A stretch of 64,000 nt of DNA from Chryseobacterium soli. Its GTDB lineage: Bacteria > Bacteroidota > Bacteroidia > Flavobacteriales > Weeksellaceae. The stretch spans positions 115,374 through 179,373 of the forward strand of contig NZ_JPRH01000012.1 in NCBI RefSeq assembly GCF_000737705.1, read 5' to 3'. A program made the translations under genes and the position numbers. How positions within the stretch are numbered: the first letter of the stretch is position 1; the number at the start of each line of letters is the position of its first letter. A model generated the notes under the pieces. It saw nothing but the letters and a program-made list of their open reading frames with translations. It did no database searches and was not told where the DNA came from. Below, piece after piece: positions 8,634 to 19,136 of this stretch.

Positions 8634-11600
8634 TTGAAACTGAAAATCAACAAAAGAAAACTCTTTAAGCGTGTTGCAATTACCATTATCTCTATACTGG
8701 TACTTCTTACGCTGCTTATACTGAGCTTACGACTTCCAGCCGTTCAAAACTTCATTAAGGATAAACTGGTGGTCTATCTGGAGAAAAAAATCAAAACAAA
8801 AGTAAGCCTGGAAAGGGTTTACATAGGATTTCCAAACAGTCTTGTTATGGAAAATCTTTATTTAAAAGGACAAGATGTCGATACGCTTCTGGCCGTAAAA
8901 AAACTGGATGTTGGGTTGAATATGCTCAAGCTGATCAATTCTACGGCTGATATCACTTCAGTGGATCTCGAAGGTGGCCGTGCCAATGTGGTAAGAAAAC
9001 CGGATGGAAAATTCAATTTCGATTATATCATGAATGCTTTTGCAACGAATGATAAAGAAGAAAGTCCGTCTAAGCCCTTTATTATTTCGCTTGATAAAAT
9101 TAAATTAAAAGATATCGGGGTTACTTTCAACGATCAGCAGTCGAGAAATGACATCAAATTGTACTTTAAATCATTTGATACAAGGGTTAAAACTTTTGAT
9201 TTAAGTAAAAACACCTACGCGGTGAATGACATCAATCTTGATGGATTACAATTAAAACTTAAACAGGATCTTGTAGAAGAAGTTGCGAAAAAGGTAGAGA
9301 AAAAAGTAGATTCCCTTAATGATAAAAAAACAATGAATATTGGGTTAAGAGGTATCAAACTGACTAATTTCAATATTGATTATGGCGATAACAACACCAA
9401 AACTTTTGCAAAGGTTATATTTAAAGAACTCAGCACGAAAGTTAACAAACTTGACTTGGATAACAATGCTTACAATGTAGGAACTGTTTTTCTTTCTGGG
9501 GCTGATATTAACGCCAACCTTTATCTTCCGGCACAAAATGCCAATCCAAAAAATACAAAAGAACCGGAACCTTCAAAAAATTCCGATCAGGAAAAAGCCA
9601 TGAAATTGCTGCTGGGAAAACTGGTACTGAATGATGTAAAAGTAGCCTACAATAATACGGCAATAGCACCGACCAAACAGGGAATGGATTTCAACCACCT
9701 GAATTTTTCCAAAATGAATGTGGAAGTCCGCAGTTTTAAAATGGAAAACAATACATTCGCCGGAACAGTGAATTCTGCTGAAATTCAGGAAGCAAGAGGG
9801 CTGAACATTCAAAAATTCAACACTGATTTTGTATATGGGGAAAAGCAGGCGTATTTGAAAGACCTTTATCTTCAAACTCCGAAAACGCTGTTGAGGGATG
9901 AGGTTATTGTAAACTACAATTCAATCGAGCAATTGAGTTCTAATCCTGGTGCAGTAAAAATATCGGCAAACATTAAGAATTCTAAAATCGGTTTTTCAGA
10001 TATCTTAAACCTCGTTCCTACGTTAAGGAATACCGTTCCTTTCAATAAATATCCCAATGCAATATTGAGTGTAAATGCTAATGTACAGGGAATCGTCAAC
10101 GATCTTCTGATCAAAAATCTTAAAGTTTCAGGGTTGGATGATTTAAGAGTGGCAGCTTCAGGAAGAATTAAAAATGCAATGAATCCTGATAACCTGTATT
10201 ATGACCTCAACATTAGTGAGGCTTCTTCATCAGCAAAAACGATTTTTAATTTAGCACCTAAAAATACTATTCCTTCCAATATTTCTCTTCCTTCCCACTT
10301 CAGTATTAAAGGGATTGCAAAGGGAACAACAAAGATGGTGAATGCCAATCTTAACCTATATTCTACTTTAGGAAATGCCGCAGTGATCGCTAATGTCGAT
10401 ATGCGTCGGAAAAATCATGAACTGTATGACGTAAAAGCTAATCTGCAGAATATCCAGGTAGGAAAAATTATTCAGAATAAAGATATCGGAGCAGTTACGG
10501 CACAAATATCAGCAAAGGGGGAAAGCTTTGATTTCAAAAATGCAAATGCAGATCTGAAAGGATATGTAAGCTCTGCCGTGTATAAAGGGTACCGCTACCG
10601 CAACATGAATCTTATCGGGAAAATTAACCGTGGAGTATACAATATCGTTTTAAACTCAAAAGATCCGAATGCCAATTTACAGTTAACGGCTTCCGGAGTC
10701 TACAACGAAAAAAATCCTACGGTAAAAGTAAACGGAGAGATCATTAAGTTAGACCTCAACAAGCTTGGTTTCTACGAAAAACAGATGATCATTGCCGGAA
10801 AAATAGATGGTGACTTCACCAACCTGGATCCTGATAACCTGAACGGATATCTGAATCTTCAGAATTTTGCATTTTCTGATACGAAAGAAGTTTATCCTAT
10901 CCAAGAAGTGAATTTAAAAGCCACATCAACGAATGATTCCACTAAAATTGTTTTCAATTCGCAGATTGCTGATGTAGAATTAGCCGGAAAATATAAACTT
11001 ACCCAGATCTTTGGATCTTTAACACAGACCCTCAATCAATATTACCAGTTTCAAAAGCTTGGTAAAGCAGAGAAAATTGATCCGGGCCAGCATTTTACGT
11101 TTAATGCAAAAATCAAAAACGATGATCTTATCCGAAAATTTGTTCCGGATCTGAAAAGCTTTGAAACCATCAATCTAGCTGGAAATTATGATGCAGATTC
11201 TCAAAAAATTGAAATCGACGGACAAATTCCACAACTCCTGTATGGTGAAAATTCGATTGAAAAGGGTTCTTTAAAAGTGACCAATGAAAATCAGGCCTTA
11301 CAGTACAGTCTTGACGTAGCTGCTTTAAAGAGTTCCAGTTTTGCACTGAATAAAGTAAGTGTGAACGGAGATGTTGCCAACAATACGATTAATTATAACA
11401 TCACGACAAAGGATGCTAAGGACGCCACCCAGTTCCTGATCGCAGGAAACGCGAAATCGATGAATGATATTACGGAGATTTCGTTAAATCCCAATGGTTT
11501 AAAATTAAATTACAGCGACTGGACAGTTGCAGAAAATAATAAAATTCAGATCAGCAGTAAAGGAATTTTAGCTGATAATTTCAGATTATCCAATTCAGGA

Positions 11601-13664
11601 AGTGAAATTTCCCTGCAGTCGGAAAGCAATACGCCCAACAGCCCTCTTAATATCTCTTTGAAAGATTTCAAAATAGAAACGATTACGGAGATCATTAAAA
11701 AAGATACGATCCTGGCAAGAGGAACCATCAATGGAACGGCTCAGCTTCGGGATTTCACTAAAAATATGACCTTTACTTCAGATTTAAATGTTTCTGATCT
11801 TATTGTCTATGGAAATCCTGTCGGAAATCTTGCAGTGAAAGTAAACAGCACTTCAACGAAACTTTTAAATGCTGATATTGCACTTTCAGGAAATGATAAT
11901 GATGTGAAAATTTTAGGGGATTACAATACAGCATCAAGCACATTTGACCTGAATATGGCAATCAACAAACTTCAGATGAAAAGCGTTCAGGGATTCTCGA
12001 TGAACGCCCTCACCAATACGGAAGGGTATCTGTCAGGAAACCTGAAGATCACAGGAAGTACGGATAAACCGAATATTTTAGGAAAAGTAAAATTCAATGA
12101 TGTAGGACTGGAAATTGCCAAAACAGGAAGTGATTTCAGAAAACTTAACGATGAAATTGATTTTACCAGCCGTGGAATTGAGTTTGACAAATTTAAAGTG
12201 AATGATAAAGACGGAAATTCTCTGGTTGTAAACGGACAGGTTTTGACGCAGACGTACAGAGATTTCGCCTTCAACCTTGATGTGAATGCGAAAGACTTCC
12301 GCGTGGTCAACTCAGAAAAGTCCAATGATGCCATGATGTATGGAATCCTCGCTATTGATGCAGGACTTCACATTCGTGGTAATTTAGATCTTCCTAAAGT
12401 AGATGGAAGACTGGCCGTTTCGGATGATACAGATTTTACTTTTGTCCTTCCTCAATCTACGCCATCGATGCAGGAAAGAGATGGGATTGTAGAATTTATC
12501 GACCAGGATCAGGTAGTGTTAAATAAAACCATTAAAACCGATTCTCTGAAAGCCGAAAGCCGCATCAAAGGAATGGATGTGAGTGTGAATATCGAAGTAA
12601 GCAAAGAAGCTAAAATGTCGATCGTCATTGATAAAGCCAATGGAGATTTTGTAAAACTCCAGGGTGACGCTGAGCTTACCGGAGGTGTAGATCCATCAGG
12701 GAAAATCACATTGGTTGGGGTTTATGAGGTAGAAAAGGGTTCTTACGAACTTTCTGTAAGTCTTTTAAAGAGAAAATTTGATATTCAAAAAGGAAGTACC
12801 ATCACCTGGACGGGTGAACCTACGACTGCCATAATGGATATTACGGCGGTTTATAAAACTGATGTCGCTCCGATTGATTTGGTGGAACAGCAGATCAGCG
12901 GGATGTCTTCTTCCGAAATGAATATGTACAAACAAAGAATCCCTTTCAACACTTTACTGAAAATGAAGGGTGAGCTTTTAAAACCACAGATCAGTTTCGA
13001 CATTACCACGGATGATAAAAATAATGCCGTTGCTTCTTCTGTCGTAAGTACGGTAGATGCTAAACTGGCCCAGTTGAGAACGGAGGAGGCCGAAATGAAT
13101 AAACAGGTTTTTGCCATGCTTCTTTTAGGCCGTTTTGTAGGCGAAAATCCTTTCCAAAGCGGAGCCGGACTTTCTGCTGAAGCGATGGCCAGACAGAGTG
13201 TGAGTAAACTTCTTTCCCAGCAGCTTAATAATCTGGCATCGGGACTTATCAAAGGGGTAGATTTAAACTTTGGACTGGATTCTTCGGAAGATTATTCAAG
13301 CGGAGAGAAAAACACCAGAACCGACCTGAATGTAGACATCAGCAAAAAACTTCTTAATGACCGTCTGAAAGTGACGGTAGGAAGTAATTTTGGATTGGAA
13401 GGTGATGCCCGACAAAATGAAAATACAACCAATATTGCAGGAAATGTAACCGTAGATTACAGCCTTTCCAAAGATGGAAGATATATGCTGAGAGCGTACC
13501 GTAAGGATGAATATCAGGTAGCACTCCAAGGTCAGATTGTGGAAACTGGAGTTGGTTTTATCATTACACTGGATTATGATAAATTCCGTGAAATTTTCCA
13601 AAAATCAAAAAAAGACAGATCTAAAAAACAAAATAAGAATAACCAAGTGGTAGAATTTAAATAA
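8634..13664 (+). CDS. tamB: Translocation and assembly module TamB family protein
   Basis: A 1676-residue envelope protein. Residues 9-32 form an N-terminal signal anchor after basic residues; the body is an AsmA/TamB-like repetitive beta structure and the C-terminal 400 residues match the TamB (DUF490) domain (DPSGKITLVGVYEVEKGSYE). TamB-type proteins span the periplasm and act in lipid transport or outer-membrane protein assembly with an Omp85 partner, here tamL directly downstream (TAATG overlap). The start is TTG: a stop codon lies five codons upstream in frame and the next in-frame ATG (residue about 73) would delete the membrane anchor. Bacteroidota TamB proteins are often longer than the 1259-residue E. 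coli protein. Confidence 0.93.
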   Translation: MKLKINKRKLFKRVAITIISILVLLTLLILSLRLPAVQNFIKDKLVVYLEKKIKTKVSLERVYIGFPNSLVMENLYLKGQDVDTLLAVKKLDVGLNMLKLINSTADITSVDLEGGRANVVRKPDGKFNFDYIMNAFATNDKEESPSKPFIISLDKIKLKDIGVTFNDQQSRNDIKLYFKSFDTRVKTFDLSKNTYAVNDINLDGLQLKLKQDLVEEVAKKVEKKVDSLNDKKTMNIGLRGIKLTNFNIDYGDNNTKTFAKVIFKELSTKVNKLDLDNNAYNVGTVFLSGADINANLYLPAQNANPKNTKEPEPSKNSDQEKAMKLLLGKLVLNDVKVAYNNTAIAPTKQGMDFNHLNFSKMNVEVRSFKMENNTFAGTVNSAEIQEARGLNIQKFNTDFVYGEKQAYLKDLYLQTPKTLLRDEVIVNYNSIEQLSSNPGAVKISANIKNSKIGFSDILNLVPTLRNTVPFNKYPNAILSVNANVQGIVNDLLIKNLKVSGLDDLRVAASGRIKNAMNPDNLYYDLNISEASSSAKTIFNLAPKNTIPSNISLPSHFSIKGIAKGTTKMVNANLNLYSTLGNAAVIANVDMRRKNHELYDVKANLQNIQVGKIIQNKDIGAVTAQISAKGESFDFKNANADLKGYVSSAVYKGYRYRNMNLIGKINRGVYNIVLNSKDPNANLQLTASGVYNEKNPTVKVNGEIIKLDLNKLGFYEKQMIIAGKIDGDFTNLDPDNLNGYLNLQNFAFSDTKEVYPIQEVNLKATSTNDSTKIVFNSQIADVELAGKYKLTQIFGSLTQTLNQYYQFQKLGKAEKIDPGQHFTFNAKIKNDDLIRKFVPDLKSFETINLAGNYDADSQKIEIDGQIPQLLYGENSIEKGSLKVTNENQALQYSLDVAALKSSSFALNKVSVNGDVANNTINYNITTKDAKDATQFLIAGNAKSMNDITEISLNPNGLKLNYSDWTVAENNKIQISSKGILADNFRLSNSGSEISLQSESNTPNSPLNISLKDFKIETITEIIKKDTILARGTINGTAQLRDFTKNMTFTSDLNVSDLIVYGNPVGNLAVKVNSTSTKLLNADIALSGNDNDVKILGDYNTASSTFDLNMAINKLQMKSVQGFSMNALTNTEGYLSGNLKITGSTDKPNILGKVKFNDVGLEIAKTGSDFRKLNDEIDFTSRGIEFDKFKVNDKDGNSLVVNGQVLTQTYRDFAFNLDVNAKDFRVVNSEKSNDAMMYGILAIDAGLHIRGNLDLPKVDGRLAVSDDTDFTFVLPQSTPSMQERDGIVEFIDQDQVVLNKTIKTDSLKAESRIKGMDVSVNIEVSKEAKMSIVIDKANGDFVKLQGDAELTGGVDPSGKITLVGVYEVEKGSYELSVSLLKRKFDIQKGSTITWTGEPTTAIMDITAVYKTDVAPIDLVEQQISGMSSSEMNMYKQRIPFNTLLKMKGELLKPQISFDITTDDKNNAVASSVVSTVDAKLAQLRTEEAEMNKQVFAMLLLGRFVGENPFQSGAGLSAEAMARQSVSKLLSQQLNNLASGLIKGVDLNFGLDSSEDYSSGEKNTRTDLNVDISKKLLNDRLKVTVGSNFGLEGDARQNENTTNIAGNVTVDYSLSKDGRYMLRAYRKDEYQVALQGQIVETGVGFIITLDYDKFREIFQKSKKDRSKKQNKNNQVVEFK

Positions 13665-15991
13665 TGAAAAGTAAATTCCATATCTATTGTAAATATATGT
13701 TCGCTTCCGGGCTGGCATCAACTGTCATTTCGTGTAGCAACACAAGATTTTTGAAAGAAGGTCAGATGCTGTACACGGGAGCTGAGGTCAAGATCGAAAA
13801 CGACACCATTTCCAAAAAAGAAAAGAAAGAGCTTCAGGCAGCGCTGGAGGAAAACTTAACGCCTAAACCTAATGCAACGATATTAGGGCTTCGTCCCAAA
13901 TTATATTTTTACAATATCACTTCTGAACCTAAAAAAGATAAAGGTTTTAAATACTGGCTGAAATATAAGCTGGGCGAGAAACCTGTGCTGTTAGGTGATG
14001 TAGACCGTGAATTCAATAAGGATATCATTCAGAATTATTCTGAGAACAGAGGCTATTTTAACGCCCAGGCTACTTATGACACGATTTCCAAGAATAAGAA
14101 AGCGAAAGTAATTTATACGGTAAGACCCGGTGCCCAATACCTGATCAGTAATGTGAAATTTCAACAGGATTCTACGCTGGTCAATCAGGAAATTCAAAAT
14201 TTAAAGAATAAAACACTGCTTAAAAACGGGAAACCTTTTGATCTGGATGTGATCAAGGCAGAAAGAGACCGCATTGACAATGGATTGAAAGAAAAAGGGT
14301 TTTACTACTTCCATTCCGACAATATCATTGTACAGGCGGACAGTACTGTAAGTAAAAACCATAAGGTAGAACTGAATGTAAAGCTTAAGGACAATACTCC
14401 AGCTTTGGCAACGGAACAGTTTTCTATTGATAAAGTAATTGTTTTTCCCAATTATAATATTCAGGATGTAAAAAAGGGAAAATATAAAATTCCGATGGAT
14501 ACGGATTCTCTCGCTCAATATGCTTATGATGATATTTATGTAATCGATCCGGAGCATAAATTCAAACCAAAGATTTTTGACAGAGCCTTATATTTTAAAA
14601 AGGGAGATCTTTACAACCGTACGAATCATAATCTTTCTTTGAATCGATTGATCAGTTTAGGGGTTTTTAAATTTGTAAAAAATGAATTCATCGTTTCTGA
14701 TTCTTTACAACATAAATTTGATTCTTATTATCTTCTGACTCCAAGACAGGTACAGTCTCTGCGTCTGGAAGCGTTGGGAAGAACCAATTCTGCCAGCTAT
14801 GCGGGAAGTGAGCTTAATTTAAACTGGACCCACCGAAATTTTTTCCGCGGTGCTGAACAGTTTAAAGCAGCTGTCTTCGGTGCTTTCGATGTACAAATGG
14901 GCGGACAGTCTGATGCTAAAAACATGTACCGTGCGGGAGCTAATGTACAGCTTTCCATTCCAAGAATTGTGGCACCGTTTAGGTTCCATTCTTCGAGTGC
15001 TTTCGTACCCAGAACAAATATCACATTAGGTTATGAATTCCAGAACCGTACCCAGTATTATACGCTTAATAATTTTACGGCTTCTTTTGGGTATGTATGG
15101 AAAGAAAATGTAAGAAAAGAGCATGATCTGAAAGTTATTGATATTACGCTGGTCTCCCCTGCCAATGTTACTGATCTTTTCAGACAGGAAACGTTGGGCA
15201 ATCCGGCTCAACAAAGAATAGTAGACAAGCAGCTGATTTTCGGGCCTACGTATAGCTACACCTACACTAATACCATGGAGCCAAGGACGAATACTTTTTA
15301 TTATAAAGGTACCCTTGATCTGGCAGGAAACATTACAGGTTTAGTTACCGGAGCCAATGTAAAAAAGGATAAACAGAAAAATATATTCGGTGTTCCGTTC
15401 AGCCAGTACGCCAAAATTGAAAATGATATCAGGTTTTACCATAAATTTTCCGAAAAAACCAATTTCGCATCAAGGCTGATCGCTGGGGTCGCTTACCCTT
15501 ATGGAAACTCGGATCAGATTCCTTTTTCCCGACAGTTTTTTGTGGGCGGAAGCAACAGTATCAGAGCATTCCGTGCGAGAACTTTAGGTCCGGGAAGTTT
15601 TGATCCGCGAACATTGCCGCAAGGTTTTGCTTTTGATCAGGCCGGAGACATTAAACTAGAAATGAACGCCGAATACAGAGCTAATTTGTACAAATTTTTA
15701 AATGTCGCTGCTTTTGTGGATGCCGGAAATGTATGGTTAATCAATGATGTTGAAGGCAGAACAGGAGGAACTTTTTCCAAAGATTTTTTAAGTGAAGTCG
15801 CAGTGGGAGCCGGAGTTGGCCTAAGACTTGATTTCTCAATTTTAGTGTTAAGACTAGACTTAGCCATGCCAGTGCGGGTTCCTTATTATGAAAAAGGCGA
15901 CCGATGGACTTTTGACCGAATTAATTTTGGAGACCGCAGCTGGAGAAAAGATAATCTTGTTTTAAATATCGCCATCGGATATCCATTTTAA
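13664..15991 (+). CDS. tamL: TamL: lipoprotein-type TamA/Omp85 outer membrane protein
   Basis: A 775-residue BamA/TamA family barrel protein. The N-terminus carries a lipoprotein signal (VISC, Cys24), the feature that separates Bacteroidota TamL from proteobacterial TamA. POTRA-like segments occupy about 95-360 and a 16-strand barrel fills the rest. FVGGSNSIRAFRARTLGPG near residue 625 is the Omp85 loop-6 region. It should work with TamB in outer-membrane biogenesis. Its ATG overlaps the tamB stop codon, so the two are translationally coupled. The barrel closes with a terminal aromatic residue (YPF). Confidence 0.93.
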   Translation: MKSKFHIYCKYMFASGLASTVISCSNTRFLKEGQMLYTGAEVKIENDTISKKEKKELQAALEENLTPKPNATILGLRPKLYFYNITSEPKKDKGFKYWLKYKLGEKPVLLGDVDREFNKDIIQNYSENRGYFNAQATYDTISKNKKAKVIYTVRPGAQYLISNVKFQQDSTLVNQEIQNLKNKTLLKNGKPFDLDVIKAERDRIDNGLKEKGFYYFHSDNIIVQADSTVSKNHKVELNVKLKDNTPALATEQFSIDKVIVFPNYNIQDVKKGKYKIPMDTDSLAQYAYDDIYVIDPEHKFKPKIFDRALYFKKGDLYNRTNHNLSLNRLISLGVFKFVKNEFIVSDSLQHKFDSYYLLTPRQVQSLRLEALGRTNSASYAGSELNLNWTHRNFFRGAEQFKAAVFGAFDVQMGGQSDAKNMYRAGANVQLSIPRIVAPFRFHSSSAFVPRTNITLGYEFQNRTQYYTLNNFTASFGYVWKENVRKEHDLKVIDITLVSPANVTDLFRQETLGNPAQQRIVDKQLIFGPTYSYTYTNTMEPRTNTFYYKGTLDLAGNITGLVTGANVKKDKQKNIFGVPFSQYAKIENDIRFYHKFSEKTNFASRLIAGVAYPYGNSDQIPFSRQFFVGGSNSIRAFRARTLGPGSFDPRTLPQGFAFDQAGDIKLEMNAEYRANLYKFLNVAAFVDAGNVWLINDVEGRTGGTFSKDFLSEVAVGAGVGLRLDFSILVLRLDLAMPVRVPYYEKGDRWTFDRINFGDRSWRKDNLVLNIAIGYPF

Positions 15992-15992
15992 T

Positions 15993-16916
15993 ATGATAAA
16001 AAATATAAAATTTTTCTGGGACGTTTTAAAAGAAACCTTTACTGAATGGAATGATTCTTCCGCATCCAGGGATTCGGCGAGTCTTGCATATTATGCGATT
16101 TTTTCCATTCCCGGATTATTGATCATCATCATCTGGATTGCCGGATATTTCTTCGGGGAAGAGGCCATCCGCGGAGAAATCAGCAGTCAGATCAGTGGAT
16201 TGATGGGAACAGATGTTGCCCAAAGTATTCAAAGTATGATTGCAGGTGCGCTGATCGACAAACAGAATATTTTTATGAAAATAGTGGGGATCGGTTCTTT
16301 AGTTTTCGGTTCTACTACTCTATTTTTTCAACTGCAGCATTCGTTGAATACTCTTTGGGATGTGGAAGCTGCTCCCAAAAAAGCTTTAGTTAAGTTTATT
16401 CTCGACAGAGCCAATTCATTAGGAATGATTCTTATCCTTGGATTTTTATTAATGATCACCATGATCTTATCTTCGATGATCAGCCTTTTTAATAACTGGA
16501 TTACGAATTATTTTGGGTTTGAAACTTATATGCTGGTAGAATTAGTAAATTTCGGGATAGGCTTTGTACTGGTCATGCTTTTATTCGCATTGATGTTTAA
16601 AGTGCTTCCGGATGTACAGATTAACTGGAAACCTGTCTGGAAAGGAGCTTTATTAACGACTATTTTATTCACTTTAGGTAAGTTTTTATTGAGTCTCTAT
16701 TTCAGTAATTTTAAACCCACTTCAGCATTTGGAACTGCCGGTACGGTGATTTTAATTATGATGTGGATTAATTACTCGTGTATGCTGGTATTCTTCGGAG
16801 CCGAATTTACCAAAATATATTCCTATAAGAAAGGATATAAAATTGCTCCTTCCAAACATGCAAAATGGAGTGCAGCCAAATTATATGCGGATAGCCATAG
16901 GCCTCCTCAAGTTTAA
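15993..16916 (+). CDS. YihY/BrkB family inner membrane protein
   Basis: A 307-residue protein with six hydrophobic segments and the YihY/virulence factor BrkB family marks SLAYYAIFSIPGLLIIIIW near the start and FGTAGTVILIMMWINYS near the end. It is an inner-membrane protein of unsettled role; E. coli YihY was once misassigned as RNase BN. Its ATG comes one base after the tamL stop codon, making it the third gene of the tamB-tamL operon. Recent work places YhdP/TamB/YdbH in phospholipid transport, so an envelope role is a contextual guess. The C-terminus is basic and cytoplasmic. Confidence 0.9.
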   Translation: MIKNIKFFWDVLKETFTEWNDSSASRDSASLAYYAIFSIPGLLIIIIWIAGYFFGEEAIRGEISSQISGLMGTDVAQSIQSMIAGALIDKQNIFMKIVGIGSLVFGSTTLFFQLQHSLNTLWDVEAAPKKALVKFILDRANSLGMILILGFLLMITMILSSMISLFNNWITNYFGFETYMLVELVNFGIGFVLVMLLFALMFKVLPDVQINWKPVWKGALLTTILFTLGKFLLSLYFSNFKPTSAFGTAGTVILIMMWINYSCMLVFFGAEFTKIYSYKKGYKIAPSKHAKWSAAKLYADSHRPPQV

Positions 16917-16940
16917 TGATATAGGTATGCTTTCTTATAA

Positions 16941-16990
16941 ACCACCCCGTCAAATCTTCGATTTGCCACCCCTCCAAAAGAGGGGAATGT
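16941..16990. repeat. REP-like double hairpin element
   Basis: Two adjacent hairpins: CAAATC-TTC-GATTTG (16951-16965) and CCCCTC-CAAAA-GAGGGG (16969-16985), in a CCACCCCGTC...GGGGAAT context. From memory this resembles dispersed intergenic repeats of flavobacterial genomes. Only one copy is in this window. Confidence 0.55.
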
Positions 16991-17115
16991 GATTCTACAA
17001 ATTAAAGTTAACTTACCTAGAGAAATTTTTGTGGTTTCTTTTACCTCAGATTTGCACAGATAATTATGTGCTTTATAATTTAAAATAATCTTAAGTGTTC
17101 AAACAAGTTTGATAC

Positions 17116-17147
17116 AAAAAGCCTCCTGAAATTCAGGAGGCTTTTTT
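17116..17147. terminator. Bidirectional terminator between yihY and argS
   Basis: AAAAAGCCTCCTG (17116-17128) and CAGGAGGCTTTTTT (17134-17147) form a long stem with A and T tracts on both sides, between convergent genes. Confidence 0.9.
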
Positions 17148-17221
17148 CGGTGTTACCGATTATTTTTTATTTTGACGTTGTCATGATAAAATTTGATATG
17201 TCTAAGTTTAAACATCTTTTA

Positions 17222-18982
17222 TTACATTCTGTTGACCGTTTCTATTCCCAGAAGAGATAAGGATTTCTGGATTACTTTCCCTGTTACATCTGAAAGATTT
17301 AAAAGGAACTGTTTTTTATTTTCATCTTCCTGAATCAGGATCGGGTTGCTTTGATAGAATGAGTTATAAGATTTCACTACATCATATACATAATTCGCCA
17401 CTAAAGCCGGACTCAATGATTCTGCTGCTTTTTCTACAATTGCCTTATAATTCGCCAACTGCATGATCAATTCTTTTTCTGATTGATTTACAGCTACTTC
17501 AGAAATATCTTTATATTCATAGTTTGCTTTAGCCTTTAAAGACTGAATACGCGCATAGGTATACTGAATGAACGGACCTGTGTTTCCATTAAATTCAATA
17601 CTTTCTGAAGGATTGAACAGCATTTTTTTCTTAGGATCTACTTTAAGCATAAAATACTTCAAAGCTCCCATTCCTATGGTTTCATAAGACGTTTTTTTAT
17701 CTTCATCGCTAAGGTTTTCCAGTTTTCCGTTATCTGTTGCTTTTTGTGCTGCGGTGTCGTGCATTTCCTGCATCAATTCATCTGCATCTACTACGGTTCC
17801 TTCACGGGATTTCATTTTTCCGTTCGGAAGTTCTACCATTCCGTAAGAAAGGTGGAATAACTGATCTGCCCATGCATATCCCAGTTTTTTCAATATCTTA
17901 AACAATACCTGAAAATGGTAATCCTGCTCGTTTCCTACGGTATAGATCAGCTTCTGGATATCGTTGTCTTTAAATCTCTCTACCGCAGTTCCAAGATCCT
18001 GTGTCATATATACAGAGGTTCCGTCTGAACGCAACAACAATTTCTGATCTAATCCTTCGTCGGTAAGATCACACCATACGGAACCGTCTTCCTTCTGGTA
18101 TAAAACTCCTTTATCAAGGCCTGTCTGAATAAGATCTTTTCCTAAAATATAGGTATTGCTTTCATGCTGAATTTTATCAAAATCAACTCCCAGTCTTGTA
18201 TAGGTTTCATTAAAACCTTTGTACACCCATGAATTCATTTCATTCCAAAGTGCTCTTACTTTTTCATCTCCATTTTCCCAGTCCAACAGCATCTTTTGAG
18301 CTTCCTTCATCGACGGAGCTTCTTTTTTAGCCTGATCTTCAGTCATTCCCTGTTCAACAAGTTCAGCAATTTCCTTTTTATATTCCTGATCAAATTTCAC
18401 ATAATAATTCCCTACAAATTTATCTCCTTTCTCACCTGTTGTTTCAGGAGTTTCTCCATGTCCGAACTTTTCCCAAGCCAGCATCGACTTGCAGATATGA
18501 ATTCCTCTATCGTTGATGATCTGAGTTTTGATGACATTATATCCAGCTTCTTTTAAGATCTGAGCTACAGAAAATCCTAATAAATTGTTTCTCACATGTC
18601 CTAAATGCAGCGGCTTATTCGTATTTGGAGAAGAATATTCTACCATTACCGTCGCGTTTTTCTTTTCTATGGTTGAAAAGTTTTCACTCACCGATCTGAA
18701 ATTATCTATAAAGAACTGATTTTTAACTTTTACGTTAAGGAAACCTTTTACTACATTAAAACTTTCCAATACATCAGTCTGCTCCGTTAAAGCTTCTCCC
18801 AGCTCAACTCCGATACTTTCAGGGTTTTTCTTCAGCTGTTTTACCAATGGAAAGGTAACGATGGTAAAATCGCCCTCAAATTCAGTTTTATTTTCCTGAA
18901 TTTCCAGTTTAATATCTTTTAACTGATATACGTTTAAAATAACTTCCGAAAGTTTTTCTTCTATTATATCTTTAATATTCAT
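17222..18982 (-). CDS. argS: Arginine--tRNA ligase
   Basis: A 586-residue class I aminoacyl-tRNA synthetase charging tRNA-Arg in the cytoplasm. An N-terminal Arg-tRNA synthetase additional domain is followed by the HIGH-type signature HLGH at 126-129 within SSPNTNKPLHLGHVRNN, and by the KMSKS-equivalent MKSREG near residue 390. The C-terminal DALR anticodon-binding domain includes GPFIQYTYARIQS. Length is typical. It is preceded by TAAATTTG (19092-19085), a -7 promoter box. Its first 19-20 codons and about 110 bases upstream are duplicated at 19318-19473 around a small peptide gene. Confidence 0.97.
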   Translation of the reverse strand: MNIKDIIEEKLSEVILNVYQLKDIKLEIQENKTEFEGDFTIVTFPLVKQLKKNPESIGVELGEALTEQTDVLESFNVVKGFLNVKVKNQFFIDNFRSVSENFSTIEKKNATVMVEYSSPNTNKPLHLGHVRNNLLGFSVAQILKEAGYNVIKTQIINDRGIHICKSMLAWEKFGHGETPETTGEKGDKFVGNYYVKFDQEYKKEIAELVEQGMTEDQAKKEAPSMKEAQKMLLDWENGDEKVRALWNEMNSWVYKGFNETYTRLGVDFDKIQHESNTYILGKDLIQTGLDKGVLYQKEDGSVWCDLTDEGLDQKLLLRSDGTSVYMTQDLGTAVERFKDNDIQKLIYTVGNEQDYHFQVLFKILKKLGYAWADQLFHLSYGMVELPNGKMKSREGTVVDADELMQEMHDTAAQKATDNGKLENLSDEDKKTSYETIGMGALKYFMLKVDPKKKMLFNPSESIEFNGNTGPFIQYTYARIQSLKAKANYEYKDISEVAVNQSEKELIMQLANYKAIVEKAAESLSPALVANYVYDVVKSYNSFYQSNPILIQEDENKKQFLLNLSDVTGKVIQKSLSLLGIETVNRM

Positions 18983-19090
18983 GTCTACTATTTATTTTTT
19001 CATGGCCTCAGGAAATGGCCTCATCAATTATCGTTTTGAGAGTGAAAATTTTCTCCAACGATTTTATTTCCCGATTTTGAAATACAAATT
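18936..19090 (-). repeat. argS 5'-end direct repeat, copy 1 (functional argS start)
   Basis: This segment, holding the first argS codons and about 110 upstream bases, recurs at 19318-19473 in the same orientation. Long blocks are identical, such as the run from GTGAAAATTTTCTCCAA, with scattered substitutions and short indels. Confidence 0.85.
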
Positions 19091-19092
19091 TA
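19085..19092 (-). promoter_or_regulatory. -7 element of argS
   Basis: TAAATTTG on the minus strand, about 100 bases before the argS ATG. In the second copy of the repeat the same place reads TATATTTT, a weaker box. No clear TTG partner was found. Confidence 0.45.
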
Positions 19093-19101
19093 GTGAAATA
19101 A

Positions 19102-19127
19102 AAAAGACTTCATAAAATGAAGCCTTT
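19102..19127 (-). terminator. Terminator of Cys-rich peptide gene 1
   Basis: On the minus strand AAAGGCTTCAT pairs with ATGAAGTCTTT, including one G-T, and runs into TTTTTT. It sits 10 bases past the peptide stop codon. Confidence 0.7.
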
Positions 19128-19136
19128 AAAAAGTTA

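Noticed and set aside
12851..13252. 133-codon antisense ORF in tamB
   Set aside because: Antisense shadow of the conserved TamB domain.
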